In this document: one piece after another, positions 17,055 to 25,089 of the stretch
How the letters are laid out: each line of letters opens with the position of its first letter
How positions within the stretch are numbered: position 1 is the stretch's first letter
Source of the DNA: Betaproteobacteria bacterium
GTDB lineage: Bacteria > Pseudomonadota > Gammaproteobacteria > Burkholderiales > Burkholderiaceae_C
Length of the DNA: 64,000 nt
Direction of reading: 5' to 3'
NCBI GenBank assembly: GCA_009923315.1
Contig: RFTU01000003.1
Coordinates: 1 to 64,000, forward strand
Program-made: the position numbers and the translations under genes
The notes under the pieces: model-generated
Databases searched by the model: none
Told to the model about the DNA's origin: nothing
What the model saw: only the letters and a program-made list of their open reading frames with translations

Positions 17055-17762
17055 CTATGCAGCAGCCCCGATCGTCAGGGTCACGTGGCCCACGCCCTCG
17101 ACATGGCCTTCCAGCCGGTCTCCTGTGACCACCGCGCCAACCCCTTCGGGTGTTCCGGTGTAGATCAGGTCGCCCGGCTGCAGGTGGTAGTACAGCGACA
17201 GGTCGGCGATGATTTCGCGGATGTTCCAGATCAGCTTGGACACGTCCGAGCGCTGACGCGTCTGGCCGTTGACCTCCAGGGCAATCTCTGCCTGCTCGAT
17301 CACATGGCCGGGCATGGGCACCACCTCGGAGCACACCGAGCCTTCCTCGATGTCCTTGCCCAGGTCCCAGGGGCGGCCCTTTTCGCGGGCGATCAACTGC
17401 AGGTCGCGCCGGGTCATGTCCAGGCCGCAGGCATAACCGTAGATCAGCTCATGCGCCTTCTCAGCAGGTACCTCGAAGCCTTCGCGCCCGATCACCAGCA
17501 CCAGTTCCATCTCGTAGTGGTAGTCCTTGGTTTGCGGCGGGTAGGCCACCGTGGCGCCGCTGTGCACCAGCGTCTGCGGCGACTTGGTGAAGTAGAAGGC
17601 GCGCTCGGCAGCCTTGTCCACCGGGCGACCCATCTCCACCGCATGGGCGTGGTAGTTGCGGCCCACGCAGAAGATGCGGTTGATGGGCAGGCGTTGCGTG
17701 CTGCCGCGTACGGGCAGGCTGGCCACGGGCGGCGGGTTCCAGAGGTATTGAGCGTCAGACAT
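17055..17762 (-). CDS. Fumarylacetoacetate hydrolase family protein, likely fumarylpyruvate hydrolase
   Basis: The 235-residue protein is a compact FAH-fold hydrolase. Metal-binding features are the acidic triad in YEMELVLVIG (E-x-E) and the Asp of GYACGLDMTRRD, plus the C-terminal YTGTPEGVGAV. NRIFCVGRNYHAHAVEMG is the usual family start. In the gentisate pathway this family splits fumarylpyruvate to fumarate and pyruvate (NagK type); without an adjacent isomerase it might instead act on maleylpyruvate. It is the last gene of the minus-strand hydroxylase-dioxygenase-hydrolase unit, 54 bases after the dioxygenase. Confidence 0.9.
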   Translation of the reverse strand: MSDAQYLWNPPPVASLPVRGSTQRLPINRIFCVGRNYHAHAVEMGRPVDKAAERAFYFTKSPQTLVHSGATVAYPPQTKDYHYEMELVLVIGREGFEVPAEKAHELIYGYACGLDMTRRDLQLIAREKGRPWDLGKDIEEGSVCSEVVPMPGHVIEQAEIALEVNGQTRQRSDVSKLIWNIREIIADLSLYYHLQPGDLIYTGTPEGVGAVVTGDRLEGHVEGVGHVTLTIGAAA

Positions 17763-17816
17763 GAAGAATCCGATGGAAGGGTTGATCGATTGGGCCGAAG
17801 GGTTCAGCCAGGGGTA

Positions 17817-18854
17817 TTACGGGCGCACTTCGTACACACCCAGCTTGCGGTGCAGAGGCGCCTCGTCGGCAATGAAGAGGAAGGCGGCGGCAGTGGCCGA
17901 GCGGTTGCTCAGCGTGAGCGTTTCATAGCCAGGCGCGCAGCAGGTGTCGGCCTCTGCCAACTGAAAACGCTGGTCCGCGATCTGCGCATCCACCACGCCT
18001 TCGATCAAGTGGAAGACCTGAGCCGGTGAGCGGGCCGGCAGCTTCAGCACCTGGCCCGGGCGCAGCATCAGCGCACCGAAGCCGAGATTGTTCTGCACGT
18101 CGCGCCCTGTATCGGGGTTCACATAGGTCACCTGGACCGCCTGCAGGTCGGGCTGGCTCTGCGCCAGGGCCAGCAGAGCGGCGCGCGTGTCTTTCCACGG
18201 ATAGCGCAGCATGGGATAGGCCTCGCGGCCGCGCTCGAACCAGGGCGTGGGCACGATGCCACCGGCCGCATAGGCCTGGTCACCGCGCCCGGGCTTGACC
18301 GTCTGCCGCTGCCCTTCCTCGGAGTACGACACCTCGCCGTAGACCATCAGCGGCAGGTCCAATACATCCAGCCACACCACCGGTTCGTCGCCCGTGTGCC
18401 CGTGCTCGTGCCACTGCCCGGTGGGCGTGACGATAAGGTCACCCCGCTCCATCGGACACTGCTCGCCGTTGACCGTGGTGGTGGCGCCGCGCCCTTCCAC
18501 GATCATGCGCACCGCGTTGGGCGTGTGCCGGTGGGCAGGCGCCCACTCCTTGGGCAACAGCAGCTGCATGCCCAGGTACAGCGCGGGGCTGACCTTCATG
18601 TTGTCCAGGCCGTGGCCGGGGTTGGCCAGCACCAAAACGCGGCGCTCGGCCTTTTCCATCGGCGTGAGTTCACCCGCGCGCATCAGCAAGGGGCGCAAGG
18701 TGGCGTAAGGCCAGTGCACGGGGCGGGTGTTGCGGCTGGGCAGCCCGGGCGGCAGCAGCGCGCGCAGGTTGGGCCACAGCGGTACCAGGTTCAGCCGCGT
18801 GAGTTCATCGCGGTAGTCCTGCGGCAGGTCTTCCAGTCGTCCCAGTGCGTGCAT
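17817..18854 (-). CDS. Gentisate 1,2-dioxygenase
   Basis: Opens the ring of gentisate (2,5-dihydroxybenzoate) to maleylpyruvate with Fe(II) and O2. The 345-residue bicupin has the first-cupin metal site in PAHRHTPNAVRMIVEG and HEHGH, and a second, degenerate cupin around VFHLIEG. The length matches the family. A GAGGGG ribosome-binding site precedes the ATG. The gene lies between the 3-hydroxybenzoate hydroxylase (36 bases) and the hydrolase, completing three consecutive steps of one route. Confidence 0.95.
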   Translation of the reverse strand: MHALGRLEDLPQDYRDELTRLNLVPLWPNLRALLPPGLPSRNTRPVHWPYATLRPLLMRAGELTPMEKAERRVLVLANPGHGLDNMKVSPALYLGMQLLLPKEWAPAHRHTPNAVRMIVEGRGATTTVNGEQCPMERGDLIVTPTGQWHEHGHTGDEPVVWLDVLDLPLMVYGEVSYSEEGQRQTVKPGRGDQAYAAGGIVPTPWFERGREAYPMLRYPWKDTRAALLALAQSQPDLQAVQVTYVNPDTGRDVQNNLGFGALMLRPGQVLKLPARSPAQVFHLIEGVVDAQIADQRFQLAEADTCCAPGYETLTLSNRSATAAAFLFIADEAPLHRKLGVYEVRP

Positions 18855-18890
18855 CGTTCGTCCCCTCTTGAATTCAATTGCACCGGCTGT

Positions 18891-20099
18891 TCAGCCTTGC
18901 TGCAGGCAGTTGCCCACATTCCAGCCATACAGCCATTCGATGGCGTCATAGAAGCGTTCCTGGCTGCGGCCTTTCCACAAGGCATTGCGCACCAGTCGCT
19001 CCACACCGGCTGCATGGTAGAGCCGCCCCATCTCGCGACCCGACAGCACGATGCGCGCGGTGCGGGCCACGCGGTGGTGTTGGTAGAGCTGCAGGGCCGA
19101 ATCCCAATCGTGGTCGCAGGCCTTGAGCGCTTCACCCAGCGTCACCGCATCTTCCATGGCCATGCAAGCGCCTTGGGCCATGTACTGCGTGGTGGGATGT
19201 GCCGCATCGCCCAGCAGCGTGGCGCGGCCGAACACCCAGTTGCCGATGGGCTCGCGGTCGGCGGTGGCCCAGCGCTTCCAGCTTTTGGGCAGTTCGATCA
19301 GCCGACGCGCCTTGGGGCTGATGCCCTGGAAGTAGCTTTCCACCTCTTCCTTGCTGCCGTCGGTGACGCCCCACTGTTCCTGCTGGCGGCTGTGAAAGGT
19401 CACGACCACGTTGTACTGCTCCCCTCCGCGCAGGGGGTAGTGCACCAGGTGGCACTTTGGCCCGGCCCACAGGCTCGCCGCGTTCCAACGCAGGTTCTCG
19501 GGGAAGTCGACCTTGTCCACCACCGCGCGGTAGACCACATGGCCGGTGACGCGCGGGGTGTCGTTCACGTATTGCTCACGCACCACGGACTTGCCGCCAT
19601 CCGCACCAATCAGTGCTTGGCCCGTCCAGCGCTTGCCGTTGTGGTCGATGGCCGTGACGGTCTTGTTCGCCTCGTCCTGTTCAATGCGCTGAACACGGAC
19701 GCTGGTATGGAAGGACACGCGGCCGCTCTCCTGCGCACCTTCGAGCAACGAAAGGTGCACTTCGGCGCGATGGATCACCGCATAGGGATTACCAAAGCGC
19801 TGGCGGAAGGGTTCACCGGTTTCAATGCGGCCGACCAGGGACTCATCGACGGCATCGTGCATCACCATGCAGTCGGTGTAGACCGCGCGGCTGCGGGCCT
19901 TGTTGCCGACGCCCAGGGCATCGAAGGCATGAAAGGCATTGGGGCCCAGCTGGATGCCTGCGCCAATCTCGCCGATTTCCGGCGCCTGCTCCAGCACTGT
20001 GACGGTGTAGCCCTGGCGGACCAGCGCCAGCGCGGCGGCCAGGCCACCAATGCCGCCGCCGGCGACTATGACGGGCATGTCCTGTGGGGTGTTGTTCAC
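18891..20099 (-). CDS. 3-hydroxybenzoate 6-monooxygenase (FAD-dependent)
   Basis: Converts 3-hydroxybenzoate to gentisate using NADH and O2. The 402-residue class A flavoprotein hydroxylase has the FAD dinucleotide loop VAGGGIGGLAAAL, the DG motif ALIGADGGKSVVR and the second FAD motif LLGDAAHPTTQYMAQG. The GTG start giving MNNTPQDMP is chosen because GGAG lies at proper distance; a TTG 12 bases upstream overlaps that site. Enzymes of this name are called MhbM, NagX or XlnD in other bacteria. The promoter region carries the MarR-type operator. Confidence 0.9.
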   Translation of the reverse strand: MNNTPQDMPVIVAGGGIGGLAAALALVRQGYTVTVLEQAPEIGEIGAGIQLGPNAFHAFDALGVGNKARSRAVYTDCMVMHDAVDESLVGRIETGEPFRQRFGNPYAVIHRAEVHLSLLEGAQESGRVSFHTSVRVQRIEQDEANKTVTAIDHNGKRWTGQALIGADGGKSVVREQYVNDTPRVTGHVVYRAVVDKVDFPENLRWNAASLWAGPKCHLVHYPLRGGEQYNVVVTFHSRQQEQWGVTDGSKEEVESYFQGISPKARRLIELPKSWKRWATADREPIGNWVFGRATLLGDAAHPTTQYMAQGACMAMEDAVTLGEALKACDHDWDSALQLYQHHRVARTARIVLSGREMGRLYHAAGVERLVRNALWKGRSQERFYDAIEWLYGWNVGNCLQQG

Positions 20100-20125
20100 T
20101 GCAGTCTCCAAGGCGATTTCTAATC

Positions 20126-20154
20126 ATCAGTACACTGACGAAAAGTGTAGTGAT
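20126..20154. promoter_or_regulatory. Imperfect palindrome, candidate MarR operator before the hydroxylase
   Basis: ATCAGTACACT (20126-20136), a 7-base centre and AGTGTAGTGAT (20144-20154) are inverted repeats with 10 of 11 positions paired. The site lies 27 bases upstream of the hydroxylase start and about 50 bases before the divergent marR gene. ATCAGTAC recurs in the site before the Bug gene, which supports a common regulator. Confidence 0.6.
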
Positions 20155-20201
20155 AACATCCTGGTCAAACATTAGGGTGAACCCTTATCTGGGGTGCATT
20201 G

Positions 20202-20678
20202 ATGGGCCAAAGCAAAGCCAATTCCCACCAAGTCGATCTCGACGACCTGCCCGGCCACCACATCCGGCGTCTGCAACAGATTGCCGTGGCCCTGTTCCTG
20301 CAGGAGACCGAGGCCTTCAACCTCACGCCCGTGCAGTACGCAGCGCTCAAGGGCGTGGCTGCGGCCCCGGGCATCGATCAGCGCACCCTGGCTCGCACCA
20401 TCGGCCTGGACACCTCCACCACCGGAGGTGTGCTGGACCGCCTGGAAGCCCGCGGGCTGCTCAAGCGCAACGCCAACCCGGACGACCGCCGCGTGCGACT
20501 GTTGACCATCACGGCCGAAGGCCATCAGATGCTCAAACAGATCACGCCGGCCATGTTGCGGGCTCAGGAACGCATCCTGGAGCCCCTGTCCGCAAGCGAG
20601 CGCAAGCAGTTCATGCGGATGCTGCGCGCGGTGGTGGAGGCCAACAATGCGCTGAGCCGCGCGCCCAGCGACGCCTGA
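20202..20678 (+). CDS. MarR-family regulator of the gentisate locus
   Basis: The 158-residue product is a winged-helix MarR regulator: dimerisation helix at the N terminus (DDLPGHHIRRLQQIA), the recognition region LARTIGLDTSTTGGVLDRLE and the wing with the DDRR signature (NPDDRRVRLLTITAEG). The ATG with GGGGTG 5 bases upstream is used, not the TTG just before it. It is divergent from the hydroxylase gene and codirectional with the Bug gene. Family members typically repress aromatic degradation genes and release DNA on binding the substrate or its CoA ester. Confidence 0.92.
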   Translation: MGQSKANSHQVDLDDLPGHHIRRLQQIAVALFLQETEAFNLTPVQYAALKGVAAAPGIDQRTLARTIGLDTSTTGGVLDRLEARGLLKRNANPDDRRVRLLTITAEGHQMLKQITPAMLRAQERILEPLSASERKQFMRMLRAVVEANNALSRAPSDA

Positions 20679-20807
20679 GCCCCAGCGCTGAGGCGCCAAG
20701 CCTGCGCCGTGCGCAGCGGCGCCCTTCGCAGCACCTGAACGCCGAATGCCCGATCCAGATTCGGGTTTTCACTCATATGGCCAGATCATACGCACACATA
20801 CACTCCG

Positions 20808-20824
20808 TATACTGATGATCAGTA
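20808..20824 (+). promoter_or_regulatory. -10-like element and palindrome before the Bug gene
   Basis: TACTGAT-G-ATCAGTA (20810-20824) is a perfect inverted repeat, and the 12 bases from 20818 match the hydroxylase operator at 10 of 12 positions. TATACT (20808-20813), one mismatch from the -10 consensus, overlaps the left arm, so binding would block a promoter here. I see no convincing -35 box at 16-18 bases. Confidence 0.5.
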
Positions 20825-20895
20825 CGGTGAATACATGTCGAGACACCAGCACCGTGCTGACCGCGTCTGAAACCACGATCACGAGGAGACCAACC

Positions 20896-21870
20896 ATGAC
20901 CAGCCGCCGCCATCTCTTGCTTGCCGCCGCCCTCAGCCTGTGTGCCAGTGCACCCGCCATCGCCCAGGACTTTCCCAGCAAGCCCGTGACCCTCTACACC
21001 GCGTTCGCGCCCGGCAGCGGGCCTGACGCTGTCCTGCGCCTGGTGGCCGAAAAGCTGGGCAAGGCCTGGAAGCAGCGCGTGCTGGTGGAGAACCGGCCCG
21101 GTGGTGGCGGCTTCATCGCCATGGAAGCCGCGCGCCGTGCCGCGCCGGACGGCCACACGCTGCTGCAGTTGGACAGCGAGCACCTGGCCGCCGTTCCGCA
21201 CCTCTACAAGGCGCGCCACTTCGACACGCTCAAGGTCTTCGACCCCGTGGCCACGCTGTTCCGCACCAACTTCTTCATTGCCGTGCCCGCGGACTCGAAG
21301 TGGAAGACGGTAGCCGACCTGGTGGCTGCCTCCAAGGCCGCACCTGGGCGCCTGACCTACGGGTCTTGGGGTGTGGGCAGCCCGGGCCACTTGGGCGGAG
21401 AGCGCCTGGAGCTGCTCACCTCCATCGACATGCAGCACGTGCCCTTCCGTGAGGTCTCGCAGCTGTTCACGTCGGTAGCGGCGGGTGAACCTGCCTGGAG
21501 CTTTGCCACCCTGCCCTCCAGCCAAGGCCCCTACAAGGCCGGCCGCATCCGCTATTTGGCCGTGGCCGCACCCAAGCGCCAACCCCAGATGCCCGACGTG
21601 CCCACCGTGGCCGAAGCCGGTGGCCCCAAGGATTTGGAAGTGAACTCCTTCGTGGTGCTGGTGTCGCCCAAGGGCCTGAGCCCCGCCGTGCGCGACCGCA
21701 TCAACGCCGATGTGGCCGCGGCCTTGGCCGAGCCCGACATCAAGGCCCGGTTCGAGACCTTCGCGTTTGAGAGCCCGGGCTGGTCGCCCGCTGAGATCGA
21801 AAAGCAGGCGGCCATCAAGAGCAAGGTCTACGGCGAACTGATCGCGCGCAAGAACATCAGCTTGGAGTGA
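20896..21870 (+). CDS. Bug-type (TctC) tripartite tricarboxylate transporter binding protein
   Basis: Periplasmic solute-binding protein of 324 residues. A signal peptide (RRHLLLAAALSLCASAPAIAQ, cleaved after AIAQ or just before) precedes the mature start DFPSKPVTLYTAFAPGSGPD, of which FPSKPV and APGSGPD are the family's typical N-terminal pattern. NRPGGGG and the PGRLTYGSWG loop line the ligand site. GAGGAGA precedes the chosen ATG; the longer frame upstream has no signal. No TctA/TctB membrane subunits are nearby, as is common for Bug proteins in Burkholderiales. The operator it shares with the hydroxylase suggests an aromatic acid ligand. Confidence 0.92.
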   Translation: MTSRRHLLLAAALSLCASAPAIAQDFPSKPVTLYTAFAPGSGPDAVLRLVAEKLGKAWKQRVLVENRPGGGGFIAMEAARRAAPDGHTLLQLDSEHLAAVPHLYKARHFDTLKVFDPVATLFRTNFFIAVPADSKWKTVADLVAASKAAPGRLTYGSWGVGSPGHLGGERLELLTSIDMQHVPFREVSQLFTSVAAGEPAWSFATLPSSQGPYKAGRIRYLAVAAPKRQPQMPDVPTVAEAGGPKDLEVNSFVVLVSPKGLSPAVRDRINADVAAALAEPDIKARFETFAFESPGWSPAEIEKQAAIKSKVYGELIARKNISLE

Positions 21871-21889
21871 ACTTCGCGCCGCGATGCGG

Positions 21890-21912
21890 GCCCCGACCCC
21901 TGTGGTTGGGGC
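21890..21912 (+). terminator. Possible hairpin after the Bug gene
   Basis: GCCCCGACC and GGTTGGGGC form a 9-pair stem (one G-T) around a 5-base loop, 20 bases after the stop codon. The following sequence is only weakly T-rich, so intrinsic termination is uncertain. Confidence 0.35.
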
Positions 21913-22152
21913 TTGTGCGCCCGCCCTGGTTTGCTCACACTACGCGCAGCGTGGCGTGAGAAACGGTGATGCATCGAGCGGCAAGGGTATGGATGGGTGT
22001 GGCGTGGCTTGTGCCTGCGGTCATCAAAGGACCGCCACTTGCAGAATCCGCCGCCGACGCGGGATCGTCGGTCTTCTGGACGATGAAGGGCAGAACGCAT
22101 CTGGATTCCCCTGGCGGGCAAGCCGCTGCACAACCCCGAAGGCACCCATGAA

Positions 22153-23022
22153 ATGAAACCCAGCCGCACCTGGCGCCCCCTCATTGCGTGGGTGTTGCTG
22201 TCTTGCTCATTCGGCACCTCGGCCCAAACCAACGTCACGCTCACGCGCGCCGACCAAGCCTCCGTGGTCGCCAAAGCCTACCTGCCCGCCACAGCCCCGT
22301 GCCGAGGCGTTGCCGTGATCTCCCATGGCGCTGGGGGCTCGGAGCAGGGGTACCGTTACTTGGGGGTCGCGCTCCAAAACCTGGGGTTCCTGACCCTGGT
22401 CGTCGGCCACTCGGAAAGCGGGCTGGCGGCCCTTCGCGACCACATGCAGAACAGTCCACCACGCGCCCGATTGCGGGAAGGGCTTTCAGGATTGATCACC
22501 GACCCACAGGCCTACCGCGCACGCCTCATGGACATCACCGCGGCCAGAAGCTGGGCGCAGGCCCGCTGTCCGGCCCACCGCAGCGTGTTGGTGGGGCACT
22601 CGATGGGGGCCGCCACCGTGATGATCGAGGCAGGCGCGCGCAATCAAATGCAGGTGCGCGGCACCGACGCCTGGGACGCCTACATCGCACTGTCCCCGCA
22701 AGGTGCCGGCGCCTTGTTCCCCGCAAGTGCCTGGGACGCCATTCGCAAACCCCTGCTGATGGTCACGGGAACGCGGGACACGGAGCTTGGCGGCGCGTCC
22801 TGGATGACGCGAACAGAAGCCTTCGACAACATGCCCTCGGGCTGCAAGTGGCTGGGCGTGATCGAGGGCGCCACCCACATGCACTTTGCCGGGAGAGGCG
22901 ATGGTTCGCAGCAGACCGAGGACATCGTGACCCGGTTGGCGGCGACCTTTTTGGATGGCGTGGATCGTGGGGATTGCTCCAAGCCTTCGTCTGAACCGGG
23001 CCTTGCCATCAGGACGAAGTAG
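22153..23022 (+). CDS. Exported alpha/beta hydrolase
   Basis: The 289-residue protein has a signal peptide (PLIAWVLLSCSFGTSAQ) and a hydrolase domain. GVAVISHGAGGSEQGYR gives the oxyanion loop, LVGHSMGAATV the nucleophile Ser, VTGTRDTE the acid region and EGATHMHF the His. It resembles the chlorophyllase / platelet-activating-factor acetylhydrolase type of predicted dienelactone-hydrolase-like proteins. Substrate unknown. It converges on the NmrA-like gene with only 22 bases between the stop codons. Confidence 0.78.
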   Translation: MKPSRTWRPLIAWVLLSCSFGTSAQTNVTLTRADQASVVAKAYLPATAPCRGVAVISHGAGGSEQGYRYLGVALQNLGFLTLVVGHSESGLAALRDHMQNSPPRARLREGLSGLITDPQAYRARLMDITAARSWAQARCPAHRSVLVGHSMGAATVMIEAGARNQMQVRGTDAWDAYIALSPQGAGALFPASAWDAIRKPLLMVTGTRDTELGGASWMTRTEAFDNMPSGCKWLGVIEGATHMHFAGRGDGSQQTEDIVTRLAATFLDGVDRGDCSKPSSEPGLAIRTK

Positions 23023-23044
23023 ATTCAAAGGTCTGGGTGCCGGG

Positions 23045-23941
23045 CTACTTGTTGCGATCCGCCCATCGGGTGATGGCCTCACGCGCCGAAGGCACAGGGC
23101 CGAAGAACCGCTCCTGCAACGCGGTATCCGACACGAACTGCCCTTTGCGGAAAAACAGGAACATCCGGATCAAGTCATATCCCAGTTCGGAGAACAGTTT
23201 GACGGGCCTCACCAAGGCCTGAAACACCAGCCACGGCACAGTCCACACTGAAAGAGGCCTGCCCGTGATCTGCGAGATCAATTCAGCCATCTCCTGCTGG
23301 CTCTTCGGCCCGTCGCGCCAACCGATGTCGATCGTTTGATTGGCGATGTCATCGCCCGGATAGGTGGCCGCCCGCGCGACGTCGCTCGCCAGATCCTCAG
23401 TCAGCACGTAGGACCACCGGGTGGTCTTGTCGCCAACCGCATAGAAGCGCCCGGCCTTGACGCCTTCGGCGACGTAGTCGACGCTCTGGTCGAGGAAGGC
23501 CGGCGCGCGGACAAAGACGAAGGGCAGACCTGCAGCCTTGATCCGGTCTTCAGCCACCTTCTTGGCGTGGAAGTGTGGCACCTCAGGCGCAGCGTCGCAG
23601 GCCACGATGCTGACCAACACAAACCGCTTCACACCCGCGCGTGCAGCAGCATCGATCAGGTTTCGATTGCCTTCAAAGTCTGCCGCGATCGTTTCCTTCA
23701 TGTAGCCGTTGGCGGAACTGACCACGACCTCCACGCCCTCGAGGGCGGCATCCAATGAGTCCGGGTCCATCAGGTCGCCGCGCACCCATTGCACGTTGCC
23801 AGTGGCGCCCGCTGGTGCGCCGCGCCGCGACATGGCGCGCACCGTGACGGTGTCATCGCGCTGAAGTTGGCGCAGGATCTTGCTGCCCAGGAATCCGGTC
23901 GCACCGACCACCAGGACTTTTCGCTTACTTTGAGGACTCAT
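23045..23941 (-). CDS. NmrA-like NAD(P)-binding protein (atypical SDR)
   Basis: A 298-residue Rossmann-fold protein. The nucleotide loop VVGATGFLGSKILRQL and the second-strand basic residues MSRRG point to NADP(H) binding, as in NmrA-like and atypical SDR proteins; the extended SDR Y-x3-K is not evident. The start reading MSPQSKRKVLVVGATG has GGAGG 10 bases upstream; a longer in-frame extension lacks family similarity. Near the C terminus is a hydrophobic stretch (SVWTVPWLVFQAL) that may touch the membrane. Role unknown. Confidence 0.82.
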   Translation of the reverse strand: MSPQSKRKVLVVGATGFLGSKILRQLQRDDTVTVRAMSRRGAPAGATGNVQWVRGDLMDPDSLDAALEGVEVVVSSANGYMKETIAADFEGNRNLIDAAARAGVKRFVLVSIVACDAAPEVPHFHAKKVAEDRIKAAGLPFVFVRAPAFLDQSVDYVAEGVKAGRFYAVGDKTTRWSYVLTEDLASDVARAATYPGDDIANQTIDIGWRDGPKSQQEMAELISQITGRPLSVWTVPWLVFQALVRPVKLFSELGYDLIRMFLFFRKGQFVSDTALQERFFGPVPSAREAITRWADRNK

Positions 23942-24067
23942 CGTCAGGCAACCTCCACTGGGATTTTCTTGGAATAACCGCCAGCACGACCAAACCGCCC
24001 GGCGCTGGGCAAGCATGAGATGGCGCCTGGTGCAACACTGCCGCGACGTCCAAGGTTGATCGGCCTG

Positions 24068-24586
24068 TCAGGCATGGCCTGCGACACGGAGTGACATGGT
24101 CTGCGCGAGGAGGGGTGACCCTTCACGAAGAGGCTGCGGCGCGCCCACCGGCAAGAAGCCGTGCCGAATGTAGAGACGATGCGCCGGGCTGTCCGCAATC
24201 GTGACCCCGAGGCGAATCTCCGCCGCACCGATGGTTCGGGCCCAATCCATGCAGCGCTCCAGCAGCGCCCCCCCAATGCCCACGCCCCGACACTCAGGCG
24301 CAACCCACATCTGGTAGACATTGACCACACTGAGATAGGCTGCGTCACGCTTGGCCCAGCACAAACCGGCCGGCAACTCTCCCACTCGGGCCAGGAGGGG
24401 AAGGTCAAGGCCAGAGGTGGCCGCAGCAGCAAGCCGGGACTGCCACACTTCCACAGGGCGCGCCGCCTCCAGTGCATGTGTGCCTCCGAAGGCATCAGGA
24501 GAGTCTAGAAGTGAAGACAGGCGCAGATCGCGATACAGCTCCCACATCGCCGGAGACAACAACGCAAGGCTGTGCGGGTAGGCCAT
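24068..24586 (-). CDS. GNAT-family N-acetyltransferase
   Basis: The 172-residue protein carries the GNAT acetyl-CoA site: strand VNVYQMWVAPECRGVGIGGALLE, whose key part is the R-G-V-G-I-G pyrophosphate loop, and the C-terminal motif NxxAxxLYxxxGF as DSPAHRLYIRHGFLPVG. Substrate cannot be deduced. It stands alone, downstream of a tRNA gene on the same strand. Confidence 0.88.
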   Translation of the reverse strand: MAYPHSLALLSPAMWELYRDLRLSSLLDSPDAFGGTHALEAARPVEVWQSRLAAAATSGLDLPLLARVGELPAGLCWAKRDAAYLSVVNVYQMWVAPECRGVGIGGALLERCMDWARTIGAAEIRLGVTIADSPAHRLYIRHGFLPVGAPQPLREGSPLLAQTMSLRVAGHA

Positions 24587-24681
24587 GGTGTCTGCCTCCG
24601 TGTGTCAAGGCCACCAACTTTCAGAGAACGGTGATCGTGATGCGATCCGTAACCCATCTTTCCGGTACACACACCACGAGA

Positions 24682-24758
24682 TGGTAGGCCGTGCTGGACT
24701 TGAACCAGCGACCAAAGGATTATGAGTCCTCTGCTCTAACCAACTGAGCTAACGGCCC
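24682..24758 (-). tRNA. tRNA with CAU anticodon, likely tRNA-Ile2 (lysidine type)
   Basis: The complementary strand folds as a complete 77-base cloverleaf with encoded CCA: acceptor GGGCCGT/ACGGCCT, D-arm GCTCAGTTGGTTAGAGC, anticodon loop CTCATAA and T-arm GCTGG-TTCAAGT-CCAGC. The anticodon is CAU, read as Met or, after lysidine modification by TilS, as Ile (AUA). The T-arm TTCAAGTCC and variable region GGTCG resemble E. coli ileX more than metT, so Ile2 is favoured. The first pair would be G1-U72. Confidence 0.93.
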
Positions 24759-24804
24759 GCAGCCACGATTCTAGGCGGGGGCCCGCAGCCGCTACCATTC
24801 CCCC

Positions 24805-25089
24805 ATGGCCCTACAGGACTGGATCGGCTACGCCGCCGCCACACTCACCACGGCATCCTTCTTGCCGCAAGCGCTGCTCACCCTTCGCACGCGCGACGTC
24901 AGCGGCATTTCGCTTGGCATGTACAGCAGCTTCACCGTGGGCGTGGCGTTGTGGCTGGTCTACGGGATCGGCTTGGGCGAATGGCCCATCATCTTCGCCA
25001 ATGCCGTCACACTTACGCTGGCCTGCATCATCCTGGCCACCAAGATTCGCTACGGCAAACCAAACTCCGACTCTCAAGGCAAGACATGA
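24805..25089 (+). CDS. SemiSWEET-type PQ-loop transporter
   Basis: A 94-residue protein with three transmembrane helices and the PQ motif in TASFLPQALLTLRTRDVSG, the single triple-helix bundle of bacterial SemiSWEETs, which dimerise to carry sugars down a gradient across the inner membrane. GISLGMYSSFTVGVALWLVYG is the second helix with the conserved Trp/Tyr. It starts 46 bases after the tRNA on the opposite strand and overlaps the next gene by an ATGA. Confidence 0.92.
   Translation: MALQDWIGYAAATLTTASFLPQALLTLRTRDVSGISLGMYSSFTVGVALWLVYGIGLGEWPIIFANAVTLTLACIILATKIRYGKPNSDSQGKT

Noticed and set aside
18396-20123. Open frame of 575 codons antisense to the gentisate dioxygenase and hydroxylase genes
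   Set aside because: Shadow frame with no motifs; the minus-strand enzymes are unambiguous.
21966-22151. Small GTG-started frame of 61 codons ending two bases before the exported hydrolase
   Set aside because: No ribosome-binding site, no recognisable motif and only a weak signal-like start; could be a leader peptide but the sequence does not support it enough.
23017-23050. AAGTAG/CTACTT inverted repeat across the convergent hydrolase and NmrA-like stops as terminator
   Set aside because: Only six pairs with a 22-base loop; too weak to be a credible terminator.
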